Source of the DNA: CAVZYN01 sp963779515
Lineage (GTDB): Bacteria; Pseudomonadota; Alphaproteobacteria; Rhizobiales; Hyphomicrobiaceae
Length of the DNA stretch: 64,000 nucleotides
NCBI GenBank assembly: GCA_963779515.1
Contig: CAVZYN010000005.1
Coordinates: 1 to 64,000 of the forward strand
Direction of reading: 5' to 3'
The position numbers were made by a program, and so were the translations under genes. Shown here in pieces: positions 36,837-45,874 of this stretch. Position 1 is the first letter of the stretch. Each line of letters starts with the position of its first letter. Under the pieces are notes generated by a model that was not told where the DNA came from, did not search any database, and saw only the letters and a list, made by a program, of their open reading frames with translations.

Positions 36837-38222
36837 CTATTCATTGGCGGCTTTCCGCGCGGTGGTGCCCGGCTCCGCCGCTGGCGCGGCATTCGACACC
36901 TGCAGCGGCTCACGCTTTGGCGTCACCTTCTGGCCGGGTCGCGCCCGTTGCAGCCCCTTGGTGATGAACCAATCGTCGGGCTTCAGCCCCTCGCGCACGA
37001 CACGGAAACCCTCGATCGCGGGTCCAAGCATGATGGCGCGACGCGACACGGAACCGTCCTCCGCCACAACAAACACGAACTTGTTGGTCTGATCCGTGCC
37101 GATCGAATCTTCTGGCACCATCATCGCCGAGTACTTCGGCGATCCGGCGACCCGCACGCGCGCGAACAGGCCCGGCGAGAAGAACCCGTCCTTGTTGTCG
37201 ACCAAAGCACGTGCGCGCAGTGTCCCCGTTTGCGTATCGAGGCGATTGTCGACGAAGTCGAGTTTGCCGCGATACGGAAACCCCTTATCGTCGGGCAATG
37301 CGATCTCGATCGTCGCACCGATGTCGGCGCCCGCACCACCGCCCTGGCCCTTGTTCGCCAGCCGCTTGTACTTGATGAAATTGTTCTCGCTGACGTCGAA
37401 ATAGATGTGCACCGGATCCTGACTGACGATCGACGTCAGGATTGTCGAGTTGTTGGCGCCGCCCGCGCTCACCCAGTTGCCGACGCTCGTATTGCTCTTG
37501 CTCGCACGCCCCGAGATCGGCGCCGCGATCTTCGTGAACGACAGATCGAGTTCCGCCGTCTTCACCTTGGCCTCGGCCACCTTCACCGCTGCCTGTGCAT
37601 CGCGCACCGCATTCTCGCGATCGTCGAACACTTTCTCCGACAGGATCTTCTTGTCGACCAGCGGCCGCCCGCGATCCACGTCGCGCGACGTATTCTCGAC
37701 TTTCGTCTTCGCCTGATTGTACTCCGCGCGCGCCTGCTCAACCGCGCGCTCGAACGGCCGTGGATCGATCGAGAACAGCGGATCGCCCTTCTTGACCATC
37801 TGCCCGTCCTTGAAGTTCACATCGACCAGATAGCCGGAGATGCGCGCGCGCACCTCGACGCTATCCACCGCATCGAAGCGCCCCGTGTATTCGTCCCACT
37901 CGACGACATCGCGCTTGACCGGCGTGCTGATGGTGACCGGCGGCGCGGGCGGCGGACCACCCGCTCCCGGCGCACCAGGAGGACCGCCCGGTCCTTTTGC
38001 TTCGGGGCCCTTCGCTTCGGGACCTTTGGCATCCGGCCCTTTTGCCTGCTGTCCCGCCGCTGGCGCCACGGCACCCGGAGCAGCGCCCGGCCCGCCCGCT
38101 GGCGGCGTCTGCTGCGCGCCCAGATGACTAGGCAACAGCGCGCCAAGCAGCGCGGCGGCGAGCACCACACCCGCCCCCGCGATCGGCGACCTCATCCCGG
38201 ATCTCAACCTGGACCACACCAT
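36837..38222 (-). CDS. RND efflux periplasmic adaptor (membrane-fusion) protein
   Basis: The 461-residue adaptor of the pump. It has an N-terminal signal/anchor (IAGAGVVLAAALLGALLP), a proline/glycine-rich linker containing repeated KGPEA-type units (residues about 45-85), a lipoyl half-motif (RARISGYLVDVNFKDGQMVKKGDPLF), an alpha-hairpin and a second lipoyl half (FTKIAAPISGRAS), then beta-barrel and membrane-proximal parts. Such a linker is unusual in length and may span between membrane and fold. ATG at 38222 is chosen; ATG at 38195 is possible. No lipobox was seen. Confidence 0.93.
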   Translation of the reverse strand: MVWSRLRSGMRSPIAGAGVVLAAALLGALLPSHLGAQQTPPAGGPGAAPGAVAPAAGQQAKGPDAKGPEAKGPEAKGPGGPPGAPGAGGPPPAPPVTISTPVKRDVVEWDEYTGRFDAVDSVEVRARISGYLVDVNFKDGQMVKKGDPLFSIDPRPFERAVEQARAEYNQAKTKVENTSRDVDRGRPLVDKKILSEKVFDDRENAVRDAQAAVKVAEAKVKTAELDLSFTKIAAPISGRASKSNTSVGNWVSAGGANNSTILTSIVSQDPVHIYFDVSENNFIKYKRLANKGQGGGAGADIGATIEIALPDDKGFPYRGKLDFVDNRLDTQTGTLRARALVDNKDGFFSPGLFARVRVAGSPKYSAMMVPEDSIGTDQTNKFVFVVAEDGSVSRRAIMLGPAIEGFRVVREGLKPDDWFITKGLQRARPGQKVTPKREPLQVSNAAPAAEPGTTARKAANE

Positions 38223-38384
38223 CAGACAGGCCTCAAAAAGCTCGATATCTAACGCAACGACGACTGAAGTTCCGTCGCGCGAACCCAATAAACAACTGCT
38301 GACGGCAAAACCCAGGTTTCACCACCGCAACGCGCGCCAAAACTAGCAGTTCAGCGGCCCGTTGTAATGGGCTTTGCGGGCAAC

Positions 38385-39143
38385 TTACCGTGTTCGGTAA
38401 ACTGGATAGCCATAGGGTCCAGCCGTGACGAACCCCCTGTTCTGCCAGGGGATGGGACGGAACTGAGGCGCCTGCACAACGACGCCGTACGGATACGCAT
38501 AGCCGCGTTGTACGACCGCATGCCGCGGGAACATCCCCGGCGGGCCTTGTGCGGGCGCGCGCGCCACCGCTGGCGCCAGCCAGCGCGGCTTGCCGAACAG
38601 ACTGATCTCGGTGCTGGCGCGGCCATGTTGCGTCACCAGATTGTAGAACGTCTCGGCGTTCCTCGGCGCGAGGCGGATGCAGCCATGCGACGCCGGCTGC
38701 CCCAGCATATGCATCGCGGTCGTCGCATGCACCGCCGCCCCCTCGTGGAAGAACACCGCATGCGGCATCGGCGCATCGTCATATTTGCGCGAGTACCACA
38801 TCTTGCTCATCCATTGCGCCTTGTACGTTCCCGTCGGCGAGGGAAAATCGCGCGTACCCGATGAGATCGGCCACGAATGCGTGATCCGGCCATTCTGGCT
38901 GACCGTCATCTGCTGGTGCGCAAGATCGATCTTCGCAACCAGGGTGACCGGCTTGGGCGGTGGCGGCGGAACCGCCGCTGCAACCGCGGGAGCTTCCGCC
39001 GCAAGCAGCGTTTCGACGGCTGCAGCCGGCGCCTCGGCAGCGCCCCCCGTCGCCGGGCGTGCTTCCGGTGCACCTTGGGCAAACGCCGGCGCCGGAATCA
39101 AAATCGTGAGAAAACCCAACGCGACAACCCGAACAAAACGCAT
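38385..39143 (-). CDS. L,D-transpeptidase (YkuD family)
   Basis: A 252-residue periplasmic enzyme with signal peptide (MRFVRVVALGFLTILIPAPA, cleavage near FAQ), an alanine/proline-rich spacer (residues 24-65) and a YkuD catalytic domain. The active-site block MLGQPASHGCIRLAP holds His153 and Cys155. It should form 3-3 peptidoglycan cross-links or attach proteins to peptidoglycan. The C-terminal 60 residues (PRHAVVQRGYAYPYG, tyrosine/proline-rich) lie outside the family domain. It stands alone, 97 bp after the divergent RND adaptor start region. Confidence 0.93.
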   Translation of the reverse strand: MRFVRVVALGFLTILIPAPAFAQGAPEARPATGGAAEAPAAAVETLLAAEAPAVAAAVPPPPPKPVTLVAKIDLAHQQMTVSQNGRITHSWPISSGTRDFPSPTGTYKAQWMSKMWYSRKYDDAPMPHAVFFHEGAAVHATTAMHMLGQPASHGCIRLAPRNAETFYNLVTQHGRASTEISLFGKPRWLAPAVARAPAQGPPGMFPRHAVVQRGYAYPYGVVVQAPQFRPIPWQNRGFVTAGPYGYPVYRTR

Positions 39144-39396
39144 TCAGACCCCTACGCGACGCAACACACGGCGGAAATTCGCCGTCGGAGTCGTAAAGCC
39201 TCGTGGCAAACACTCCGTAAAGACTTCGTTGAGGTTGTCTGAGCGCGCGTCCCACTCTGGGACGCTACCGAATCTAACCTTCTGTCGATAACTAAGTGTT
39301 TCAACGGCACCCTCATCAATCAAGCGGTGCGACTCGGGTCTGCCCAGCGCTTCACGTGTTGCGCGTCACGCAAATTGCAATCTGGAAGAAATCGGC

Positions 39397-39870
39397 ATGA
39401 CGCCAAATCTAATGTTGGGGCTCGTCGTCCTTGTTGTGGTGTTTTTCGCCGCTGCTGGCCTGACGCTGTGGCGCCGCCAGCGAACCCGCGCCGTCATCAA
39501 TCTCGGTGTAAGCTTGGCCCTTGCGGTTTTCATCGCGGCAGTTGCCGGGCCCTACGCCAGCGCCCATCTCGGTGTCCTCGCGCACATGCACGGCGAACTC
39601 GAATCCGCCCGCCACGACCGCGACGCCGTGATGAAGCAGCTGGCCACCCTGCGCACGCTCCGCGCCGAGGCCGAAGCCGCCCATCATAGCGCGCTGAACC
39701 GCATCGAGCGTGAAGTTACCGAACTTCGCCGCCTCCGCACGGATCACATGGACGACACCAGCCTCGCCGCACGCCCCATCGAAACCGCTTCATCCGCGCG
39801 CCTCGACACGATTATCACGCAGCTCCGCGAACTCCAGAAATCCGTCGCCCGAAAAATTACCAGCAACTGA
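39397..39870 (+). CDS. Membrane-anchored coiled-coil protein, unknown
   Basis: A 157-residue protein with two N-terminal spans (NLMLGLVVLVVVFFAAAGLTL and AVINLGVSLALAVFIAAVAGP) and a long charged coiled coil (GELESARHDRDAVMKQL to EREVTELRRLRTDH). The topology, two spans and a helical tail, is that of small scaffold or division-associated proteins, but no family was recognised. ATG at 39397. It lies 160 bp upstream of the FMN dehydrogenase gene on the same strand; the link is unclear. Confidence 0.6.
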   Translation: MTPNLMLGLVVLVVVFFAAAGLTLWRRQRTRAVINLGVSLALAVFIAAVAGPYASAHLGVLAHMHGELESARHDRDAVMKQLATLRTLRAEAEAAHHSALNRIEREVTELRRLRTDHMDDTSLAARPIETASSARLDTIITQLRELQKSVARKITSN

Positions 39871-40033
39871 GACGGCGGTGACGCAGAAATCGGGCCGAGA
39901 ACCGGCGACCGCCACCGGACACGCGCTCGGCGCCCGCTGCCTGTTCAATCCGAACCGCCTTGCGGAGCGAACCGCGCTCACGTATGCCCTGCCAGCTCAA
40001 AGCTGCAACCGACCACCCTCCCGGACCCCACCG

Positions 40034-41179
40034 ATGCGCTTGACTGACTGCCACAATTTCCACGACTTCCGCACCCTCGCACGCCGCCGCCTCCCGAGCC
40101 CCATCTTCAACTACATCGACGGCGCCGCTGACGATGAGACCACATACCGGCGGAACTCGGAAAGTTTCGAACGCTGCGATCTCGTGCCGAACGTTCTGCG
40201 CGGCGTCGGAGCGGTCGACCTCTCCGTCACCGTGATGGGCCAGAAGCTCGCGATGCCGTTCTATTGTTCGCCGACCGCCCTGCAGCGGCTTTTCCATCAC
40301 GACGGCGAACGCGCGGTCGCCGCCGCCGCGGCAAAATTCGGCACCATGTTCGGCGTCTCCTCGCTCGGCACCGTCAGCCTTGAAGACATGCGCAAGGCGC
40401 ACACGACGCCGCAAGCCTATCAATTCTACTTCCACAAGGATCGCGGCCTCAACCGCACCATGATGCAGCGCGCCAAAACCGCCGGCGTCGACGTCATGAT
40501 GCTGACCGTCGACAGCATCACCGGCGGCAACCGCGAACGCGACCTGCGCACCGGCTTCTCGATTCCGTTCAAGCTGACGCTCGGCGGCATGCTGCAGTTC
40601 GCCATCAAACCGCTGTGGGGCATCAACTACGTCACGCATGAACGCTTCAAGCTGCCGCAACTCGACGAGCACGTCGACATGAGCGGCGGCGCCATGTCGA
40701 TTGGCCGCTATTTCACCGAGATGCTCGACCCCTCCATGACGTGGGACGATGTCGCCGAGATGGTCCGGCAATGGAACGGCCAATTCTGCCTCAAAGGCGT
40801 GATGTCGGTCGAAGACGCCAAGCGCGCCGTTTCGATCGGCTGCACCGGCATCATCCTCTCCAACCACGGCGGCCGCCAGCTCGACGGCTCGCGCGCCGCC
40901 TTCGATCAGCTCGCCGAAATCGTCGATGCCGTCGGCGACCGCATCGATGTCATCATGGACGGCGGCGTGCAGCGCGGCACCCACGTCTTGAAGGCGCTCT
41001 CCCTCGGCGCCAAGGCCGTCGGCGGCGGCCGCTACTATCTCTATCCCCTCGCCGCGGCCGGCCAACCCGGCGTCGAGCGCGCCCTCGGCCTCATGCGCAC
41101 CGAACTCGAGCGCGGCATGAAGCTGATGGGCTGCACCACCATCTCCCAGCTCTCCCGCGCCAACCTCCGCTTCCGCTAA
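40034..41179 (+). CDS. FMN-dependent alpha-hydroxy-acid dehydrogenase (LldD/MdlB-like)
   Basis: A 381-residue TIM-barrel flavoprotein. Residues expected in the family are present: Tyr27 in FNYIDGAADDE, Lys254 in CLKGVMSVEDA, His278 and Arg281 in SNHGGRQLDG, and the phosphate-binding GGGRYYLYPLAAAG. It oxidises an L-2-hydroxy acid to the 2-oxo acid, passing electrons to the quinone pool or oxygen; lactate, glycolate and mandelate enzymes share these features. ATG at 40034 is taken because upstream in-frame text is not protein-like. A ThDP-dependent decarboxylase of the benzoylformate type lies 2.5 kb downstream, which would fit a mandelate-like route, but that is inference. Confidence 0.92.
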   Translation: MRLTDCHNFHDFRTLARRRLPSPIFNYIDGAADDETTYRRNSESFERCDLVPNVLRGVGAVDLSVTVMGQKLAMPFYCSPTALQRLFHHDGERAVAAAAAKFGTMFGVSSLGTVSLEDMRKAHTTPQAYQFYFHKDRGLNRTMMQRAKTAGVDVMMLTVDSITGGNRERDLRTGFSIPFKLTLGGMLQFAIKPLWGINYVTHERFKLPQLDEHVDMSGGAMSIGRYFTEMLDPSMTWDDVAEMVRQWNGQFCLKGVMSVEDAKRAVSIGCTGIILSNHGGRQLDGSRAAFDQLAEIVDAVGDRIDVIMDGGVQRGTHVLKALSLGAKAVGGGRYYLYPLAAAGQPGVERALGLMRTELERGMKLMGCTTISQLSRANLRFR

Positions 41180-41229
41180 CTGCCCTTTTCTTTCCTCTCC
41201 CGCGCGCAGACAATGGATGTCCGAGGTTT

Positions 41230-41278
41230 CATCCTTCTCCCACGGGGAGAAGGTGCCCCGAAGGGGCGGATGAGGGGA
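41230..41278. repeat. Dispersed palindrome, two stem-loops
   Basis: CCTTCTCCC/GGGAGAAGG and GCCCC/GGGGC form two adjacent hairpins with the flanks ATCCTTC and GGATGAGGGG. It lies between convergent genes (FMN dehydrogenase and photolyase) and may serve as a bidirectional 3' end. A second member is at 42956-43026. Confidence 0.8.
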
Positions 41279-41465
41279 GCGGCGCAGTATTCAAACAATG
41301 GGATTGACGCCTTTCCAATCGCCAAACACCAACATCGGCCACTCTGCATCAGAGCACCGTTGCATCGTCAGCGGCGCGCCCGCGGCTTTCGGTGTGACGA
41401 GATAACCGAAGTATGCGTGCCGGCCGGAGAGCGGGGATAAGCCTTCTTGCCGACAGACCACCGCC

Positions 41466-42929
41466 CTACCCCTTCAACGTCTTGAACGCCGCCAGTGCGC
41501 GTGCCCGCGTCTCGCTCAAATCCGCGATCGGCCGCGGATAGGTCGACCCCAACACGACGCCCGCAGCGCGCAGCGTCGCAAGGTCCGCGTCCCACGGCGC
41601 ATGCAGATGCGCGTCGTCGAGCTTCGCGATCTCCGGCACCCAGCGCCGCACATAGCCGCCGGCCGCATCGAACGTCTGGCCCTGCCGCACCGGATTGAAG
41701 ATCCGGAAATACGGCGCCGCGTCCGCACCTGATCCCGCCACCCACTGCCAGCTCGCCGCATTCGCCGCCAGATCCGCATCGACCAGCGTATCCCAGAACC
41801 ACGCCTCGCCCTCCTGCCACGGGATCAGCAGGTTCTTCACCAGGAACGAGGCGACGATCATGCGCACGCGATTGTGCATCCACCCCGTCGCCCAAAGTTC
41901 CCGCATGCCCGCGTCGACGATCGGAATACCGGTTTGTCCGCGCTGCCAAGCCGCCAGCGCCCTCTTGTTCCGCTCCCACGGAAACGCCGCAAATTCTGGC
42001 CGGAACGGCGCCTCGGGCAATGTCGGGAAATGCCACAACAGATGATAAGAAAACTCCCGCCAGACGAGTTCCTTCAAGAATGTCTCGAGCCCCTTCTCAC
42101 GATCGGACGCGCGCGCCGCCGCCACCTTCGCCGCGTTCCAGCACATTGCCGGGCTGATCTCGCCGAAATGCAGATGTGGCGATAGTCGCGACGTCCCAAC
42201 CACGTCCGGCCGGTTGCGGTTCTCCGTGTAATCCGGCAGCGCGTTCGACAGAAACGTCTTCAGCCGCGCATGCGCGCCGGCTTCACCCGGCGACCATGCG
42301 GCCCTGAGCCCGCCCGCCCAATCCGGCTTTAACGGCGTCAGTGCCCAGCTCTTGAGCGCATCCGATTTAGGCCAATCACGCGGCGCCGCGATCGTCTTCG
42401 GCGCGGGCACCGGCGTGCGCGGGCCCTCCTTCGCCGTCACCGCGCGCCAGAACGGCGTATAGACGCGAAACGGTCCGCCGGTCTGCGTCTTCACCGCATC
42501 CGGATCGAACAGCAGTGCGCCAGCGTAGCGCTTCAATGCGATCCCATCTTGCTCCAGCGCCGCCTTGAGATCCGTTTCGAGCCCGCCCGCCCACGGCTCA
42601 TAGGCCCGCGAGCAAAAAACCGTCGTGGCCCCAACCTCGCGTGCAAACTTGGGAACAACCTCGCGTGCCGCCCCACGCCGCAGTATCAATCGGCTTCCGC
42701 GCTCCGCCAGATCCGCCGCCAGCGACGTCAAGCTTTCATGCAACCACCACCGTGACGCCCCGCCGATGCGCCACGCGCCCGGCGTCTCATCATCCAGCAC
42801 GAACAACGGAATGACGGGTCCACCCTCCGCCATCGCCGCCGTCAACGCCCGCTGATCCATCAGTCTGAGGTCGTTGCGAAACCACATCACCGCCGGCTTT
42901 GCCGGTATCGCCTTTGTCGCCACTGCCAT
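41466..42929 (-). CDS. phrB: Deoxyribodipyrimidine photolyase
   Basis: A 487-residue photolyase/cryptochrome. The N-terminal antenna domain begins VMWFRNDLRLMDQRAL. The FAD domain has TSRLSPHLHFGEISP, WREFSYHLLWHFP, GQTGIPIVDAGMRELWATGWMHNRVRMI, and WQWVAGSGADAAPYFRIFNP, which are the class I cyclobutane-dimer photolyase blocks. It repairs UV damage with blue light. A photoreceptor of the BLUF type is encoded at 23.6 kb, but no regulatory connection is evident. Both ends of the gene are flanked by dispersed palindromes. Confidence 0.95.
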   Translation of the reverse strand: MAVATKAIPAKPAVMWFRNDLRLMDQRALTAAMAEGGPVIPLFVLDDETPGAWRIGGASRWWLHESLTSLAADLAERGSRLILRRGAAREVVPKFAREVGATTVFCSRAYEPWAGGLETDLKAALEQDGIALKRYAGALLFDPDAVKTQTGGPFRVYTPFWRAVTAKEGPRTPVPAPKTIAAPRDWPKSDALKSWALTPLKPDWAGGLRAAWSPGEAGAHARLKTFLSNALPDYTENRNRPDVVGTSRLSPHLHFGEISPAMCWNAAKVAAARASDREKGLETFLKELVWREFSYHLLWHFPTLPEAPFRPEFAAFPWERNKRALAAWQRGQTGIPIVDAGMRELWATGWMHNRVRMIVASFLVKNLLIPWQEGEAWFWDTLVDADLAANAASWQWVAGSGADAAPYFRIFNPVRQGQTFDAAGGYVRRWVPEIAKLDDAHLHAPWDADLATLRAAGVVLGSTYPRPIADLSETRARALAAFKTLKG

Positions 42930-42955
42930 GCCAAACCCAATATTCGAGCGATGTT

Positions 42956-43026
42956 ATCCTTCTCCCCTTGGGAGAAGGTGGCCGTCCAAGCAGCGCTTGG
43001 CTTCGCCAAGACGGCCGGATGAGGGG
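42956..43026. repeat. Dispersed palindrome, long second stem
   Basis: ATCCTTCTCCCC with GGGAGAAGG makes the first hairpin; GGCCGTC and its complement GACGGCC bound the second arm, inside which CCAAGCAGCGCTTGG folds again. The GGATGAGGGG tail matches the copy at 41230-41278. It lies between divergent genes, upstream of the photolyase start. Confidence 0.8.
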
Positions 43027-43199
43027 CCTTTTCCCCTGATCCTGTTGCGACGACACAAAACGATACATCATACATAGCCGAGCCATTGGCAATCGGCGCG
43101 GCACAAGGCAACCGGCGCCACAGAATTCGCTTAGGCAATCCGGCTGCCTGCCCTATCATCGACGCGGCCCGCCATAGGCAATCGTGGAGACCCGCCCCC

Positions 43200-43580
43200 A
43201 TGACGCAGAACAACCCCTTCGAAGTCCCCCAGCAGCTCCGCGAGCTGACCGAGAAAAACCTCGAGCAAGGCCGCGCCGCTTATGCGCAATTCATGGACGC
43301 GATGATGCAGGCCTCCAGCATGTGGCTCGGCGCCCTGCCGGCAAACGCCATGACGTCCGGCTTCAAGGTGGTACAGGAGCGCAGCATCCGCTTCGCCAAG
43401 CAGAACGCCGAAGCGGGCTTCGCCTTGGCGAACGAACTCGCCAACGCCAAGGACGTCCAGGACGTGCTCGCGATCCAGAGTCGATACGCCCAGACGCAGA
43501 TGCAAACCTACACGCTCCAGGCGCAGGAACTCGGCCGGCTGATGGCAGAAGCCTCCCAGAGTATGCAGCAGAACCGCTGA
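43200..43580 (+). CDS. Phasin-family protein
   Basis: A 126-residue helical protein with a phasin_2-type core: MTQNNPFEVPQQLRELTEKNLEQ, then amphipathic helices (AYAQFMDAMMQASSMW, SIRFAKQNAEAGFALANELANAKD, IQSRYAQTQMQTYTLQAQELGRLM). Phasins coat polyhydroxybutyrate granules. An intracellular PHB depolymerase gene is present at 57.6 kb, supporting PHB storage in this organism. ATG at 43200. It lies 68 bp before the ThDP decarboxylase gene on the same strand. Confidence 0.85.
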   Translation: MTQNNPFEVPQQLRELTEKNLEQGRAAYAQFMDAMMQASSMWLGALPANAMTSGFKVVQERSIRFAKQNAEAGFALANELANAKDVQDVLAIQSRYAQTQMQTYTLQAQELGRLMAEASQSMQQNR

Positions 43581-43648
43581 ACGCAAACTCCGGCCCCGCG
43601 AAGGAATCCGCGCCTCGATACTGCGCGGCGTCACGCGAGAGACTCCCC

Positions 43649-45313
43649 ATGCCCAGCAACGTAATGACTGGCCGTTCCGCTTTTCTCGCCCTGTTGAAGG
43701 ATGAGGGCATCACGCACTTGTTCGGCAATCCGGGCACCACCGAACTGCCGATCATGCACGCGCTGAAGGATCACCCCGATCTGACCTACGTCATGGCGAT
43801 GCAGGAAAGCCTCGTCGTCGCCATGGCCGACGGCTACAGCCGCGCATCGGGTCAGCTCAGCGCCTGCAACGTCCACGTCGCCCCCGGCCTCGGCAATGCC
43901 ATGGGCGCGCTTTACAACGCAAAATTCACCGGCACGCCCATGATTCTGACCGCCGGCCAGCAGGAGCAGGGCCACGGCCTGACCGAGCCCCTGCTGTACG
44001 AGCCGTTGGTGCCGATTGCGCAACCGCTGGTCAAATGGGCGATCGAAGTCACCCGCCTCGAGGATCTGCCGCGCATCGTGCGCCGCGCCGCCAAGGTCGC
44101 AATGACGCCGCCCACGGGCCCCGTGTTCATTTCTCTGCCCGGCGACGTGCTCAACGCCGAGGCCGGCATCGATCTCGGCGCTTCGACCCGCATCGACAGC
44201 CGCGTCCGCCCCTCCGATGGCGCTCTCGCAAGCCTTGCCGATCGAATCCTCAAGGCCGAACGCCCGCTCATCATCGCCGGCGACGAGATCGTCAAAAGCG
44301 ATGCGCTCCGCGAGGCGGCGGCCTTTGCCGAGCTGATCGGCGCACCCGCCCTGCAGCAAAGCATGCCCTTTGGTGCCCACTTCCTCTCCGAGTCACCCTG
44401 CTTCATCGGCAGCCTCACGCGCGAGCAGGCCGACGTCCGCGCCGTGCTGTCCAAGTACGATCTGATGATCGTGCTCGGCGCCGACGCACTGCGCATGTCC
44501 GTCTGGAGCGACATCGACCCGATGCCGGACAACCTGAAGACAATCCAGATCGGCCTCGTCGACTGGGACCTCGCCAAGAATTATCCAGCCGAAATGGCGA
44601 TCCGTGCCGACGTGCGCGAGACGCTGACGGCCCTGATGCCTGTGCTCACGAAAAAAGGCGGCGCCACCCTTACCGAGCGCACGCGCAAGCGCATGGCCGA
44701 TCTCGCTGGCCGCAACTGGTCAGCAAACCGCGAAAAGCTCGTCGGCGCCATCGAACAGCGGCGCGGCACCAAGCCCATCGACATCGATTATTTGACGCTC
44801 CGCCTTGTTGAATCCTTGCCCAAGGACGTCGTACTCGTCAATGAAGCGATTACCACCGCCCGCCGCCTCTGCGATCTCTTCGCCTATCGTGATCGCTATG
44901 GCTTCCACGCCCTGGCCTCGGGCGGCATCGGCTGGAGCCTTCCCGCCTCCGTCGGCATCGCCATGGCGCAAAAGGGCCGCCCCGTTGTCACCTTCGTCGG
45001 CGACGGTAGCGCCATGTACTCGATCCAAGCGCTCTGGACCTCCGCCCACCACAAGCTGCCGATCACAACCGTGATCTGCAACAACGGCGGCTATCGCATC
45101 ATCAAGCAGCGCCTCAAGACTTTCCACAAGAACGACCACTACATCGGCATGGACTTTGCTGATCCGCCGGTCGATTTCGTGGGCCTCGCCAAAGCAATGG
45201 GCATGCCCGCGCACCGCATCACCGAACCGGACGCCATCGCCCCCGCCATCAAATCGGCGATCGCCAGCGGCAGTCCAAACCTCCTCGATATTGTGGTCGA
45301 CGGCCGCGTCTAA
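43649..45313 (+). CDS. Thiamine diphosphate-dependent decarboxylase, benzoylformate decarboxylase-like
   Basis: A 554-residue ThDP enzyme of the acetolactate synthase/benzoylformate decarboxylase superfamily. The N-terminal domain has THLFGNPGTTELPIMHAL and the proton-relay glutamate in AMQESLVVAMADGYS; the C-terminal domain has the ThDP-Mg motif GDGSAMYSIQ through VICNNGGYRI. FGNPGTTELP and the VNEAITTARRL stretch resemble benzoylformate decarboxylases more than acetolactate synthases, and no regulatory subunit gene is near. It probably decarboxylates an aromatic or branched 2-oxo acid. ATG at 43649. Confidence 0.85.
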   Translation: MPSNVMTGRSAFLALLKDEGITHLFGNPGTTELPIMHALKDHPDLTYVMAMQESLVVAMADGYSRASGQLSACNVHVAPGLGNAMGALYNAKFTGTPMILTAGQQEQGHGLTEPLLYEPLVPIAQPLVKWAIEVTRLEDLPRIVRRAAKVAMTPPTGPVFISLPGDVLNAEAGIDLGASTRIDSRVRPSDGALASLADRILKAERPLIIAGDEIVKSDALREAAAFAELIGAPALQQSMPFGAHFLSESPCFIGSLTREQADVRAVLSKYDLMIVLGADALRMSVWSDIDPMPDNLKTIQIGLVDWDLAKNYPAEMAIRADVRETLTALMPVLTKKGGATLTERTRKRMADLAGRNWSANREKLVGAIEQRRGTKPIDIDYLTLRLVESLPKDVVLVNEAITTARRLCDLFAYRDRYGFHALASGGIGWSLPASVGIAMAQKGRPVVTFVGDGSAMYSIQALWTSAHHKLPITTVICNNGGYRIIKQRLKTFHKNDHYIGMDFADPPVDFVGLAKAMGMPAHRITEPDAIAPAIKSAIASGSPNLLDIVVDGRV

Positions 45314-45319
45314 GCGCGG

Positions 45320-45874
45320 CTATCTCACCCGCTCGATGACGATCAGCTCCGGCGCCGCGATCGTGGCATTGAGCCGCGCGCACCGGGTCACGGCGAAATC
45401 AACTGGCAGCGCCTGCGCATGGTCCCGCACGGCCGCCGCTTCCTCCGGGCCGCCCGGATGCCCCGTGTAAAGCACGACCGTCACGCACCCGCCGATCGCG
45501 AGAAACGCGAGCGCCTGGCCGAGCCCTGCAATCGACGTCTCCGCGCGCGTGATGATGTCCTTCGCACCACCCGGCAAATACCCTAGATTGAACATCACCG
45601 CCCCGAGCCGGCCTTGCGCTTCTGGCGGCAGACGCTCGGCCAGCCGCTCATGCCCGCTGTGCAACAGCTCCACCTGCGCCAAACCTTGGACGCGCACTGC
45701 TGCAGCCGCCAACGCCGCCGCTTGCACATCGAATCCGAATACCCGCCCCGTCGGCCCGACGCGCTCAGCGAGCCACAGCGTGTCGTGGCCATTGCCGACG
45801 GTCGCATCCACGGCCCAGTCACCCGGCCGCAGCACCTGATCCAACAGCACATGAGCAAGATCAGTCGCGCGCAA
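45320..45874 (-). CDS. Class I SAM methyltransferase, MnmM/YtqB-like
   Basis: A 184-residue protein with SAM motif I VDATVGNGHDTLWLAERVG, motif II RVFGFDVQAAAL, and the family stretch MFNLGYLPGGAKDIITRAET plus VVLYTGHPGGPEE. These are the signatures of the YtqB/MnmM group (rRNA_methylase Pfam family), which in Bacillus converts nm5s2U34 to mnm5s2U34 in tRNA. The start is TTG at 45874, which overlaps the end of the upstream FAD-oxidoreductase gene by 14 nt, so the two are translationally coupled. The pairing suggests a shared pathway. Confidence 0.85.
   Translation of the reverse strand: MRATDLAHVLLDQVLRPGDWAVDATVGNGHDTLWLAERVGPTGRVFGFDVQAAALAAAAVRVQGLAQVELLHSGHERLAERLPPEAQGRLGAVMFNLGYLPGGAKDIITRAETSIAGLGQALAFLAIGGCVTVVLYTGHPGGPEEAAAVRDHAQALPVDFAVTRCARLNATIAAPELIVIERVR

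Noticed and set aside
36468..38252. 594-residue plus-strand open frame
   Set aside because: Antisense shadow of the RND adaptor and the start of the permease gene.
41230..41278. Palindrome as a classical terminator of the FMN dehydrogenase gene
   Set aside because: No T-run follows on either strand, and the same element occurs elsewhere in non-terminating positions; treated as a dispersed repeat.
43649..45313. Acetolactate synthase large subunit
   Set aside because: FGNPGTTELP-type N terminus and absence of a regulatory subunit gene point to the benzoylformate-decarboxylase branch, although this is not decisive.
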